Below, one piece after another: positions 33,111-40,018 of a stretch of DNA of 64,000 nucleotides; within the stretch, counting starts at the first letter, position 1, and each line of letters opens with the position of its first letter. The position numbers were made by a program, and so were the translations under genes. Below the pieces are notes generated by a model. The model worked only from the letters and a program-made list of their open reading frames with translations, was not told where the DNA came from and made no database searches. Origin of the DNA: Ruminococcus flavefaciens (lineage in GTDB: Bacteria; Bacillota; Clostridia; Oscillospirales; Ruminococcaceae); NCBI GenBank assembly GCA_902777125.1, contig CACYSQ010000008.1, forward strand, positions 16,575 to 80,574, given 5' to 3'.

Positions 33111-34535
33111 TCAGAAGCAGAAGCTTACGGCTGTATCCGGCTTGCAGTCGTTAACATCGAAGGTCGCAAAGCCGCTGTAGCAGTACAGATCATTACCGGT
33201 CACCTTTTTGAGGTCGCTGCCATATACAAAGCGGTTAACGTCCACTGTCAGGTCTAACTCGATCCAGCCGTCGCCCGAGATGTAGGCCGCGTTCCAAGCG
33301 TGTCTGGTGTTGTTAAGGACTACGCAGGGTATTCCTGCCTCGCGGCACATGATCGCGAATATGCACGAGAAATCAAGGCACACGCCGGTATTGTTCTTTG
33401 AGAGATACATCATGGTGTTCAGAACTCCGTTGGCGAAATAGCGCGGATATTTCAGGACATTGACCTTGTAGTAGTCGTATTTCATGTTTGACGTCATCCA
33501 GTCGTGCAGAATGAGAAGCTTTCTGCCGGCATTGATATTGCCGTATTTATCGAGTATCTCATGCGACTTGTTTCTCCAGAACTTTGTATCGCTGTTGGTC
33601 CTGTTCGCACAAAAAGGATAGATGACATCGGGATTGAGCGCTTTTGATATGGTAACGTCCTCGGAAGCGAGCAGGTCAGTGAGTTCATTCCGTCTTTTTG
33701 CAGGTGAGAAATTATCGGAGACCTTGCGCTGTTCACCGTAGCAGATGTAGAACTCATAGTCGGAAGGTCTGTCAGACTTACAGTTCACGAACATATAGAG
33801 CTGACAGTGCTGGGGTCTGCCTTTGAAGGTATACTCTGCGTCGATCTTGTAGATGCCGTTCACGAAGCACTGATCGTAGAGGTCGGCGCCGAGCGTCATC
33901 TGGAGGGAACCGCTCTTTTTCCTGTTGAGGTTGGTTTTGAGCTTAGCGTTCTTGTTCTGTGAGAGCGTCATGGTGATATTCTTGCAGACGATATCGTCCT
34001 TGATGGAATTGAATTTCACCGTGAGATACCTGTTGTTCTCGATCTTCGCATAGAGCTGACCGTATCCCGAGGAGTGGAACTGATCGCCGTTGATACCGAT
34101 ACCGGTCACACCGATTTTGCTCATGTGGTAGAAGTACCATTTCCATGAATTTGAAACGGTGAAGAGGTCGTTGCTCTTTTTGAGGTAGACCATGCGGTCC
34201 TCGATTTTTTTCCCGTTTTCGACCGATAAGTAGTTCAGGTACTTCTGACGGGCAGGCTTTTGGGTCGTGCTGCTGTAGTTCTGCTTTTTGTAGCTGCCGG
34301 CAGAGGTCGTGGTGGTCGTGGTCGTGGTGACGTAGTACTGTCTTTGTGAGCGTGTCACCTTTGTGGAAGATGATGAGCTGCTTCCTGAGCCGGAATATCC
34401 CGAGCTGTAAGACGAGCTGCAGCTATAGCTGTAGGACTGGGCTGAATAAGCAGCGCCGGCGTCCTTTCCTCCTGTGAGACCTGCGGCAGAGACCGCCATA
34501 ACTGTTGAGAGTAATAATGAGATAAGCTTTTTCAT
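33111..34535 (-). CDS. Secreted transglutaminase-like protein
   Basis: The 474-residue product has a Sec signal peptide (MKKLISLLLSTVMAVSAAGL), a long Ser/Tyr-rich and Thr-rich low-complexity region (about 30-95), a beta-rich middle domain and a C-terminal transglutaminase-core domain. The papain-like triad is visible: Cys in GVCLDFSCIFA, His in TRHAWNAAYI and Asp in IELDLTVD. Such domains act as proteases or cross-linkers at the cell surface; the substrate is unknown. Its promoter carries a LytTR-type double direct repeat at 34621-34650 identical in spacing to those of the neighbouring two-component locus, so it is a likely target of that system. Confidence 0.82.
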   Translation of the reverse strand: MKKLISLLLSTVMAVSAAGLTGGKDAGAAYSAQSYSYSCSSSYSSGYSGSGSSSSSSTKVTRSQRQYYVTTTTTTTTSAGSYKKQNYSSTTQKPARQKYLNYLSVENGKKIEDRMVYLKKSNDLFTVSNSWKWYFYHMSKIGVTGIGINGDQFHSSGYGQLYAKIENNRYLTVKFNSIKDDIVCKNITMTLSQNKNAKLKTNLNRKKSGSLQMTLGADLYDQCFVNGIYKIDAEYTFKGRPQHCQLYMFVNCKSDRPSDYEFYICYGEQRKVSDNFSPAKRRNELTDLLASEDVTISKALNPDVIYPFCANRTNSDTKFWRNKSHEILDKYGNINAGRKLLILHDWMTSNMKYDYYKVNVLKYPRYFANGVLNTMMYLSKNNTGVCLDFSCIFAIMCREAGIPCVVLNNTRHAWNAAYISGDGWIELDLTVDVNRFVYGSDLKKVTGNDLYCYSGFATFDVNDCKPDTAVSFCF

Positions 34536-34586
34536 ATCATGTACCTCCGTATCTTTATTTTTGAACCGTTCTCCGGCTCTGGTTAC

Positions 34587-34657
34587 ATGATATCACATAT
34601 CTCCTGCTTAATGGGAAAAATGTCGCGGAATGACGTTCTGATGTCGTGAAATGCAAA
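34587..34657 (-). promoter_or_regulatory. LytTR-type activated promoter of the transglutaminase-like gene
   Basis: On the minus strand GCATTTCACGACA and TCATTCCGCGACA form two direct repeats whose starts are 21 bases apart. A 28-base gap then leads to TATCAT (34592-34587). There is no good -35. ComE/AgrA-type LytTR regulators bind 9-bp direct repeats with about 12-bp gaps, giving the same 21-bp period. Confidence 0.72.
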
Positions 34658-34666
34658 GCTTCCGGC

Positions 34667-35368
34667 TCAGAAAGCCTCCTTGCTTATGTATGACATGAAT
34701 GCGTCCTTGAACTCATGCTCCTTGGCTCTTGCAACGGGCAGTTTGAAGCCTCCCGCGACGGTTATCTCCTTGCCGGAGATGCCCGCTATCTTCGAGAGCG
34801 AGACCATGTAGCTGCGGTGTATGCGGAAGAAGCCCTCCTGACGGAGCTGTACCTCATAATCGTTCAGCTTGCCGCGTATCTCATGGCTGCCGGAGAGAGT
34901 GTACACGATGAGGTTCTGATCCTGTGCCTCGATAAAGACTATCTCCGAGAGCCACACTCTGCGTTCGCCGTCACGGTTTTTCAGCCACAGCGACTTCTCA
35001 CTGCTCTGCTTCTTCAAAACGTGGTCGAGCACCTCGTGGACGCTCTCCTCAGTCGCCGGCTTTGTGAGGTAGCGGAGTGCATTCACCTCATAGCCCTTGA
35101 GTGCGTATTCGATATGGCCTGTCAGGAAGACTATATAAACGTCCTCGCTGAGCTCCCGCAGCTTTCTGGCGAGGGATATACCGTCCAGTCCCGGCATTTC
35201 GATATCGAGGAAGACGATATCGTACTTCACGCTCCGGAAGCTCTGCAAGAGCTGAACTCCGTCCGAAAACTCGTCCACCGCGATATCAAGACTGCGGTAA
35301 AGTCTCTCTACTATCGCGGAAAAATCACTGACGAACCTCTTTTCATCGTCGCATACTGCTATCCTCAT
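34667..35368 (-). CDS. LytTR-family response regulator (AgrA/ComE-like)
   Basis: The 233-residue product has a receiver domain (MRIAVCDDEKRFVSDFS, phospho-acceptor Asp in YDIVFLDIEMPGLDG, Thr in VFLTGH, Lys in LTKPA) and a C-terminal LytTR DNA-binding domain (WLSEIVFIEAQDQN, FFRIHRSYMVSLSKI, LPVARAKEHEFKDAF). The start at ATG 35368 follows GGAGGAG. It is the last gene of the histidine-kinase locus and probably binds the 21-bp-period direct repeats found upstream of three units here. Confidence 0.94.
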   Translation of the reverse strand: MRIAVCDDEKRFVSDFSAIVERLYRSLDIAVDEFSDGVQLLQSFRSVKYDIVFLDIEMPGLDGISLARKLRELSEDVYIVFLTGHIEYALKGYEVNALRYLTKPATEESVHEVLDHVLKKQSSEKSLWLKNRDGERRVWLSEIVFIEAQDQNLIVYTLSGSHEIRGKLNDYEVQLRQEGFFRIHRSYMVSLSKIAGISGKEITVAGGFKLPVARAKEHEFKDAFMSYISKEAF

Positions 35369-35434
35369 TTTTACTCCTCCTTGAAAGCGACTAAAGCCGC
35401 ACCGCTTATGCAGTGCAGCCAAGTCCTTATTGTT

Positions 35435-36043
35435 TTACTTTATTTTTACTGTATCGAGCAGCTCCTCGAAGCAGCTCTCATCGCTCTTATTTCCGCCGAC
35501 AACCAGCAAGATCACTTCATCATCGGTGACGTAAAGCTCATTGATCTCATAGTATTTAATACCTGCTATATCCTTACGGCAGCATTTGATCGTGCTGCCT
35601 TTCAATGTGACATCTGAACAAGAGCGTTCATTTATCATTTTCTTATAAACTTCTTCAGCATACTCTTCCGCAGAGAGACTTTTCTCGTTTTTATGAACGA
35701 ACTGATTGAAGTATACGGTACCGTTGCCCAATTCGTTAAAATTGCGTCCCTTCTCCATGTCCTCCGGCAGTTCAATGGAAAAGCTTTCGTAATCGTATGT
35801 CTTGAGACTGGGTCTCTTGTTTTCTTTGACTTTTCTGTAGGTATTGACAAAATTGATACCGCCCAGTACGAGCAGGACGATAAGCATGAAAACGAGGACC
35901 GGGTGCTTTTTCTTTGCCTTGACAGGCTTAGCCTTATCGGCGCACAAGGGCTGTACGGGAGCTGTCTGATGTACGGTAGGACCGCAGCTTCGGCAGAACT
36001 TGACTCCGTTGTTGATCTTCTTTCCACAATTCATGCAATACAT
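35435..36043 (-). CDS. Zinc-ribbon single-pass membrane protein
   Basis: The 202-residue product has an N-terminal zinc ribbon (MYCMNCGKKINNGVKFCRSC), a Pro/Lys-rich linker, one transmembrane helix (HPVLVFMLIVLLVLGGINFV, about 47-66) and an extracytoplasmic domain of about 130 residues with YESFSIELPEDMEK. It sits between the response regulator and another zinc-ribbon membrane gene. It has its own LytTR-type promoter (36134-36204). It might be a sensor or output component of the two-component locus. No enzymatic motif is seen. Confidence 0.8.
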   Translation of the reverse strand: MYCMNCGKKINNGVKFCRSCGPTVHQTAPVQPLCADKAKPVKAKKKHPVLVFMLIVLLVLGGINFVNTYRKVKENKRPSLKTYDYESFSIELPEDMEKGRNFNELGNGTVYFNQFVHKNEKSLSAEEYAEEVYKKMINERSCSDVTLKGSTIKCCRKDIAGIKYYEINELYVTDDEVILLVVGGNKSDESCFEELLDTVKIK

Positions 36044-36133
36044 AATGATTCCTCCTGATATTATAATACTTGCCGTTTCCGGCGTTATTCAAGGTTTTGT
36101 GAGCTTTGGCGCTCTGTCCTTTGCTCTGATATT

Positions 36134-36204
36134 ATAATACCATACAGAAACGCGTATTGGTGAAAAATGTCGCGAACGGTATGAACCGTGTCGTGAAATG
36201 CAGA
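36134..36204 (-). promoter_or_regulatory. LytTR-type activated promoter of the 202-residue zinc-ribbon gene
   Basis: On the minus strand GCATTTCACGACA and CCGTTCGCGACA form direct repeats 21 bases apart. A 28-base gap leads to TATTAT (36139-36134). The geometry equals that at 34587-34657 and 38724-38792. Confidence 0.7.
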
Positions 36205-36211
36205 TCTGTAC

Positions 36212-36970
36212 TTATTGTCTGACCTCTATGGTCGAGAGCCATGAGGTGAACAGATTTTCGTAGTCGTGTCTGCTGTAAAAGCCGCATACTACGATCCTGT
36301 GGTCCATGACTATCTCACGGGCGTAGACGTAGCAGGTCATTCCGTTGTAATCGACCGTATAGCGCACGATATCGCCGGATACTTTGTAAGGCTCAGCCTT
36401 GTACTCTTTATTGTAGGTAAGCCACTTGCTTCCGAGATAATGCGAAAGTTCGCCGGGGTTGTCCTTTATGAGACCGGTGTAATGAGCGTCATCGTAATGA
36501 TGTGAAGAATATGCAAAGAAGTTTGCTTTTTCAGAGCGGTAACCATAGCATTTATATGCCCACTCGAAATGTTTGCCGCCTATCTCGAGATCCTGGATAT
36601 AATTACCGTATGTATTAGCCTCGTCCAAAATCATATCGGGCTGCATTGATATTGAAAAGTCATCAAATCTGTACCTTATCTTTTCCGCCTCGCCGACAAC
36701 GTCGTTTTTAACAAAGCCGAGCATGAATATGTCGATCACCAATATGAGAAAAAGCATGAAAATGAGCGGTACTATCCGCGGTATCCCACGGTCTGTGCCT
36801 TTCTTAGCCTTTGCCGGCTTTACGGAAGGAGCCTCCGGGGACTGTACCATCTGCGGCTGGACTTCCTGTGCCTGCGGCTGGAGAACCTGAGCCGCTGTGA
36901 GCTGTGTACCGCATTGCCGGCAAAATCTCGCGTTTTCGGGACAATTGTTTCCGCATTTATTGCAAATCAT
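36212..36970 (-). CDS. Zinc-ribbon single-pass membrane protein
   Basis: The 252-residue product begins with a zinc ribbon (MICNKCGNNCPENARFCRQC), followed by a Gln/Pro-rich linker, a transmembrane helix (IVPLIFMLFLILVIDIFMLG, about 66-85) and an extracytoplasmic domain of about 160 residues with FDDFSISMQPDMILDE. That domain resembles the corresponding part of the 202-residue neighbour (YESFSIELPEDM), so the two look like paralogues. Its ATG overlaps the histidine kinase stop codon (ATGA), which indicates translational coupling with the kinase. Confidence 0.8.
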   Translation of the reverse strand: MICNKCGNNCPENARFCRQCGTQLTAAQVLQPQAQEVQPQMVQSPEAPSVKPAKAKKGTDRGIPRIVPLIFMLFLILVIDIFMLGFVKNDVVGEAEKIRYRFDDFSISMQPDMILDEANTYGNYIQDLEIGGKHFEWAYKCYGYRSEKANFFAYSSHHYDDAHYTGLIKDNPGELSHYLGSKWLTYNKEYKAEPYKVSGDIVRYTVDYNGMTCYVYAREIVMDHRIVVCGFYSRHDYENLFTSWLSTIEVRQ

Positions 36971-38376
36971 ATACGAACCCCCGATCTCATGATAATGACA
37001 GATGCCGCAAATTCCGTATCACTGCTCTCAAAACGCACCATTGCACCATTCTTCTCAGCGGTATCCTTGATATTCTTCACGCCGAAGCCATGTCTGCTGC
37101 GGTCAGTCTTTGATGTATAGTGCGAGCCGTCACCAAGATGAGCGCAGTCCACCATATATGCGGAGCTGTTTCGCACGGTTATAATGCGCTGGAGCTCGGT
37201 CTTGCGAAGAGTGACAGAGATGTACTTCTCTGCACCTGTGACCTTCTCACAGGCTTCAACGGCGTTGTCGAGCATATTCGCAAACACCGCACAGATATCT
37301 ATCGGCTTCCAGCCGATACCACCGTCAATGACGCCGTCCAGCATGAAGCGTATGCCCTTTTTCTCGATAGCAGGCAGCTTCGAGGATATGAGCGAATCGA
37401 GCATATCGTCCCCTGTGACTACTCGCGGCGAGAACGACGAGAGTTTGCCGCACAGACCGTTGATGTACTCCTCAGCCTCGGTGAACTGTCCCTTTTTCAT
37501 CATCGCCGATACCAGCGAGAGGTTGTTGTTCATGTCGTGACGGAATGCGCGTGTGTCCTCCTGCGACTGCTTGTAGGCGTTCGAGGCAACAAGCTCCGCC
37601 TCAAGAAACTGCTCGTTGCGCGTGCTCATCTCGCTGTAGTAGGAGGTCTGACGGTTCCTGATTATCATCAGCGGCATGACGAAAAGCAGCACGAGGACAA
37701 CGACCATTTCCGATGCCCTTATGATCAGCGGCAGTGACTCGTTAGAACGTGCCGTTATCATAACGAAGCTGTAGATTGCAGCCGAATAGTACACCAGAAA
37801 CAAAACGGTATCGGTCACGCTCAGCTTCAGGAAGACCTTCTTCCGCACGAAGCTGACATACAGCCATATGCACACAATAAGTCCGATAAAAAGCGCCAGC
37901 AACATAGCAGCACCGGTCATATTCCCGAACACCGAGATCATCGTATCAATGCCGCTCTCCATGATCTTCATTATTTGCAGCAGCTTGATGATCAGCACTG
38001 AGGCTGCCACCGCACACATTAAATAGATGTTGTACACGATAAAGAACATTATGATGCCCTCTATATAGTACATCTTCCTCATGCCGTACCGGTACAGGAA
38101 TACTATCGGGTGGAACACAAAGAATACCAGCAGCATGGGTATACTGCTCAGTGCGGTGTAAACGTCCGGACTGATATCCACCGATGACCTTGTCAAAAGC
38201 ACCAAAAGTAAAAGGTATACTAAATACGCGATGGCACTGCCGAAGCATATCAGGACGCGCTTCCGAGAAAGCTCAACGCGGTCGTCATAGAAGGTCTTGA
38301 CCGCGAATGCAGGAGTCAGCGAAATAAAGGGCAGCAATACAAAAAACACTGCTGCAATTACATATTTAAGGGCCAT
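36967..38376 (-). CDS. Sensor histidine kinase, AgrC-like (GHKL)
   Basis: The 469-residue product has about six or seven membrane helices (residues 1-215) and a cytoplasmic kinase core. The phospho-His region is DTRAFRHDMNNNLSLVSAMM, the ATP-binding N-box is NMLDNAVEACEKV, and the G-box is SRHGFGVKNI. This is the HATPase_c_5 architecture of AgrC/ComD-type kinases, which usually sense peptides. The start ATG 38376 follows AAGGGG by nine bases. No AgrD-like peptide or AgrB protease is seen nearby, so the signal is unknown. Confidence 0.92.
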   Translation of the reverse strand: MALKYVIAAVFFVLLPFISLTPAFAVKTFYDDRVELSRKRVLICFGSAIAYLVYLLLLVLLTRSSVDISPDVYTALSSIPMLLVFFVFHPIVFLYRYGMRKMYYIEGIIMFFIVYNIYLMCAVAASVLIIKLLQIMKIMESGIDTMISVFGNMTGAAMLLALFIGLIVCIWLYVSFVRKKVFLKLSVTDTVLFLVYYSAAIYSFVMITARSNESLPLIIRASEMVVVLVLLFVMPLMIIRNRQTSYYSEMSTRNEQFLEAELVASNAYKQSQEDTRAFRHDMNNNLSLVSAMMKKGQFTEAEEYINGLCGKLSSFSPRVVTGDDMLDSLISSKLPAIEKKGIRFMLDGVIDGGIGWKPIDICAVFANMLDNAVEACEKVTGAEKYISVTLRKTELQRIITVRNSSAYMVDCAHLGDGSHYTSKTDRSRHGFGVKNIKDTAEKNGAMVRFESSDTEFAASVIIMRSGVRI

Positions 38377-38468
38377 GACAGTTATCCCCTTTTCCAAGAT
38401 TTTTGCATATACATTATAATTGTACCAAAAAGCTGTAAACAGATGATGAATAAATGATTAACAGACTA

Positions 38469-38687
38469 TTAACGCCAGACGCTCCTTCCCATTAAATAGA
38501 CGGCCAGAATCGCTGCTGCTATCACAGCCGCAATAAACAGCGCTGTGCGAAACCTTTCCGCTTTCATACGCCGCAGCTCTGAACGTTCGAGCTCTGCAAG
38601 GTCCGCGATAGGCTCACCGCACCGGCAGCAGCTTCCAGCCGCCGTGTTCACAAGCTTGCCGCATCTGCTGCAATACACCATTGACAT
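38469..38687 (-). CDS. Small zinc-ribbon membrane protein
   Basis: The 72-residue product (ATG 38687, five bases after GAGGTGG; ATG 38681 possible) has a zinc ribbon YCSRCGKLVNTAAGSCCRCG, a charged helix (ELERSELRRMKAERFR) and a C-terminal transmembrane helix (TALFIAAVIAAAILAVYLMG). It is the first gene of the kinase locus, controlled by a LytTR-type promoter (38724-38792). Three zinc-ribbon-plus-membrane-helix proteins in one regulatory locus suggest a shared role. Confidence 0.78.
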   Translation of the reverse strand: MSMVYCSRCGKLVNTAAGSCCRCGEPIADLAELERSELRRMKAERFRTALFIAAVIAAAILAVYLMGRSVWR

Positions 38688-38723
38688 CGTTACCACCTCG
38701 TTCCGTTTCTGTTCTATGGCTAT

Positions 38724-38792
38724 ATGATATCACAGAATATCTGCCGATGTGCAAAAGCGTCGTGAAGTGTATACTATATGTCGTGAATTGCA
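38724..38792 (-). promoter_or_regulatory. LytTR-type activated promoter of the histidine kinase locus
   Basis: On the minus strand GCAATTCACGACA and ACACTTCACGACG form direct repeats 21 bases apart. A 28-base gap leads to TATCAT (38729-38724), in the context TGTGATATCAT shared with the transglutaminase promoter. This implies autoregulation by the response regulator. Confidence 0.75.
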
Positions 38793-38828
38793 AAGGTCCG
38801 CTTTATTCATTACTCCTGCTCATAAAAT

Positions 38829-38888
38829 GAGCCCCGCTAATTCTTTAGCGGGGCGCTGTTGTATTGGCATGACTAAAAAGATGACATT
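38829..38888. repeat. Direct repeat copy A with hairpin, 3' of the four-helix pseudogene
   Basis: GAGCCCCGCTAA-TTCT-TTAGCGGGGC, then GGCATGACTAAAAA and GATGACAT. The same arrangement, with a different hairpin arm, is at 39367-39424. It may also terminate the pseudogene on the minus strand. Confidence 0.65.
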
Positions 38889-39247
38889 CATTTTTTATTC
38901 TCTTTTGCAGTTTTCAGAGAAGCTGTAAGTATCTTTTTTATTTCAAGGCAGTCATTCAGCATTGATTCTCCGTGGGCTTTTTCAATATAATCAGTCAGGA
39001 TCAATAGCCTCAGCCAATATTCAGTCTCTGCGGTTTCTTTTAACGCTATCTGCATTTTCGCTATAAAATCAGCAACGCTCACTCCATATGCTGCTTCATT
39101 TGCGTTTGCACCGATAGAAGTTCCGCTTCTGATTATCTGCTTTGAGATAATTGATTCTTTCTTCTATTTTACAAGATACTGATATAATTTTACTATCCGT
39201 GCTGCGAATGCAAGAGATTTATCTAAAAGAGGATTGTGTTTATCCAT
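38888..39247 (-). pseudogene. Four-helix-bundle protein gene broken by one in-frame TAG
   Basis: Reading from ATG 39247, 27 codons (MDKHNPLLDKSLAFAARIVK and LYQYLVK) are followed by TAG at 39166-39164. The same frame then continues for 91 more sense codons, KKESIISKQIIRSGTSIGAN to the stop at 38888. Both parts match the four-helix-bundle family often found in rRNA intervening sequences (SKQIIRSGTSIGANANEA, DFIAKMQIALKETAETEYWL). The break is a single stop, so it may be a recent nonsense mutation or a sequencing error. A truncated protein from a downstream start is possible but would lack the first helix. Confidence 0.8.
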
Positions 39248-39460
39248 AAATAATATCACCGATTTCAATGAATAATGAAAAATGAATAGCGAAGAATGAA
39301 TAATACAGAAACGCCCCCGAGAGCATATATTCTTAATTATTCATTATTCACTATTCATTATAAATTGAGCCCCGGCGCGTCAGCGTCGGGGCGTTCCTGT
39401 CTGGGCATAACAAAATTGATGACATATGTAAAATGGCTATTTTGCGATGATATTTATCTT
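39248..39460. repeat. Inverted AT-rich repeat and direct repeat copy B
   Basis: 39268-39362 has GAAAAATGAATAGCGAAGAA on one side and complementary ATTATTCATTATTCACTATTC on the other. 39367-39424 is GAGCCCCGGCG...CGTCGGGGCG, then GGCATAACAAAA and GATGACAT, matching copy A (38829-38888). No gene is credible here. Confidence 0.65.
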
Positions 39461-40018
39461 TTATCGGTCATAATGATGATCAATTATCGCTCTCAGGTTA
39501 TCAAAAATGAAAGACTGCGCCTGAACCGAGTACAGATTGAGATAATATTCTTCACCATTTGCTCTCGTCTTTAATTTAGAAGATATTCCTATATCTTCAC
39601 CTTCGCTTGTTGCAACACGTCTTCCTTCGGCATTTCTGCATAACATTCCAATACTTTCGAGCCAGTCGTTTATCCATGCCGCCTGCATTTTCTTTGAGCC
39701 GTTTGGCTCAATAACTCTGTTGATCTCATTTGCAATATCACTTACCCTGCATTCACCATAGTTAAACTTTAATTCTGCAAGCTGCTCGTCTGTAATGAAA
39801 GTTTGTACTCTTTTAGGCTTTTTTGAAGGTTTTTCACTATGCTCAAAAGCTTCTATCTCCCAGCCAAGCACGCGGGAAATATACTCGAAGCAGGCAATAA
39901 CACGGCTGTCACGGACAATATCATCGACGTGAACTCTATTGCCTGAGTTGGGATCAATTCCGTTTGCAAGCTTGTCCATATACAGCTTTGCGCGTTTAAG
40001 TTTATTGATCTCGTTCAT
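39461..40018 (-). CDS. Small protein, third gene of the candidate defence operon
   Basis: The 185-residue product is soluble, with a basic N-terminus (MNEINKLKRAKLYMDKLANG) and a helical middle with VSDIANEINRVIEPNGSKKM and AAWINDWLESIGML, which has the look of a winged-helix or DNA-binding fold. The ending SIFDNLRAIIDHHYDR is helical. Its ATG overlaps the stop codon of the helicase-nuclease gene (TAAATGA arrangement, stop ending at 40019), so it is translationally coupled to it. I do not recognise the family; an accessory or regulatory role to the helicase is inferred only from coupling. Confidence 0.75.
   Translation of the reverse strand: MNEINKLKRAKLYMDKLANGIDPNSGNRVHVDDIVRDSRVIACFEYISRVLGWEIEAFEHSEKPSKKPKRVQTFITDEQLAELKFNYGECRVSDIANEINRVIEPNGSKKMQAAWINDWLESIGMLCRNAEGRRVATSEGEDIGISSKLKTRANGEEYYLNLYSVQAQSFIFDNLRAIIDHHYDR

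Noticed and set aside
39164-39166. Programmed recoding of TAG in the four-helix gene
   Set aside because: No pseudoknot, SECIS or pyrrolysine genes are seen; a nonsense mutation or read error is simpler.
39296-39574. 92-codon plus-strand frame
   Set aside because: It crosses a repeat and hairpin region and overlaps the 3' end of the 185-residue gene; no ribosome site and no family match.
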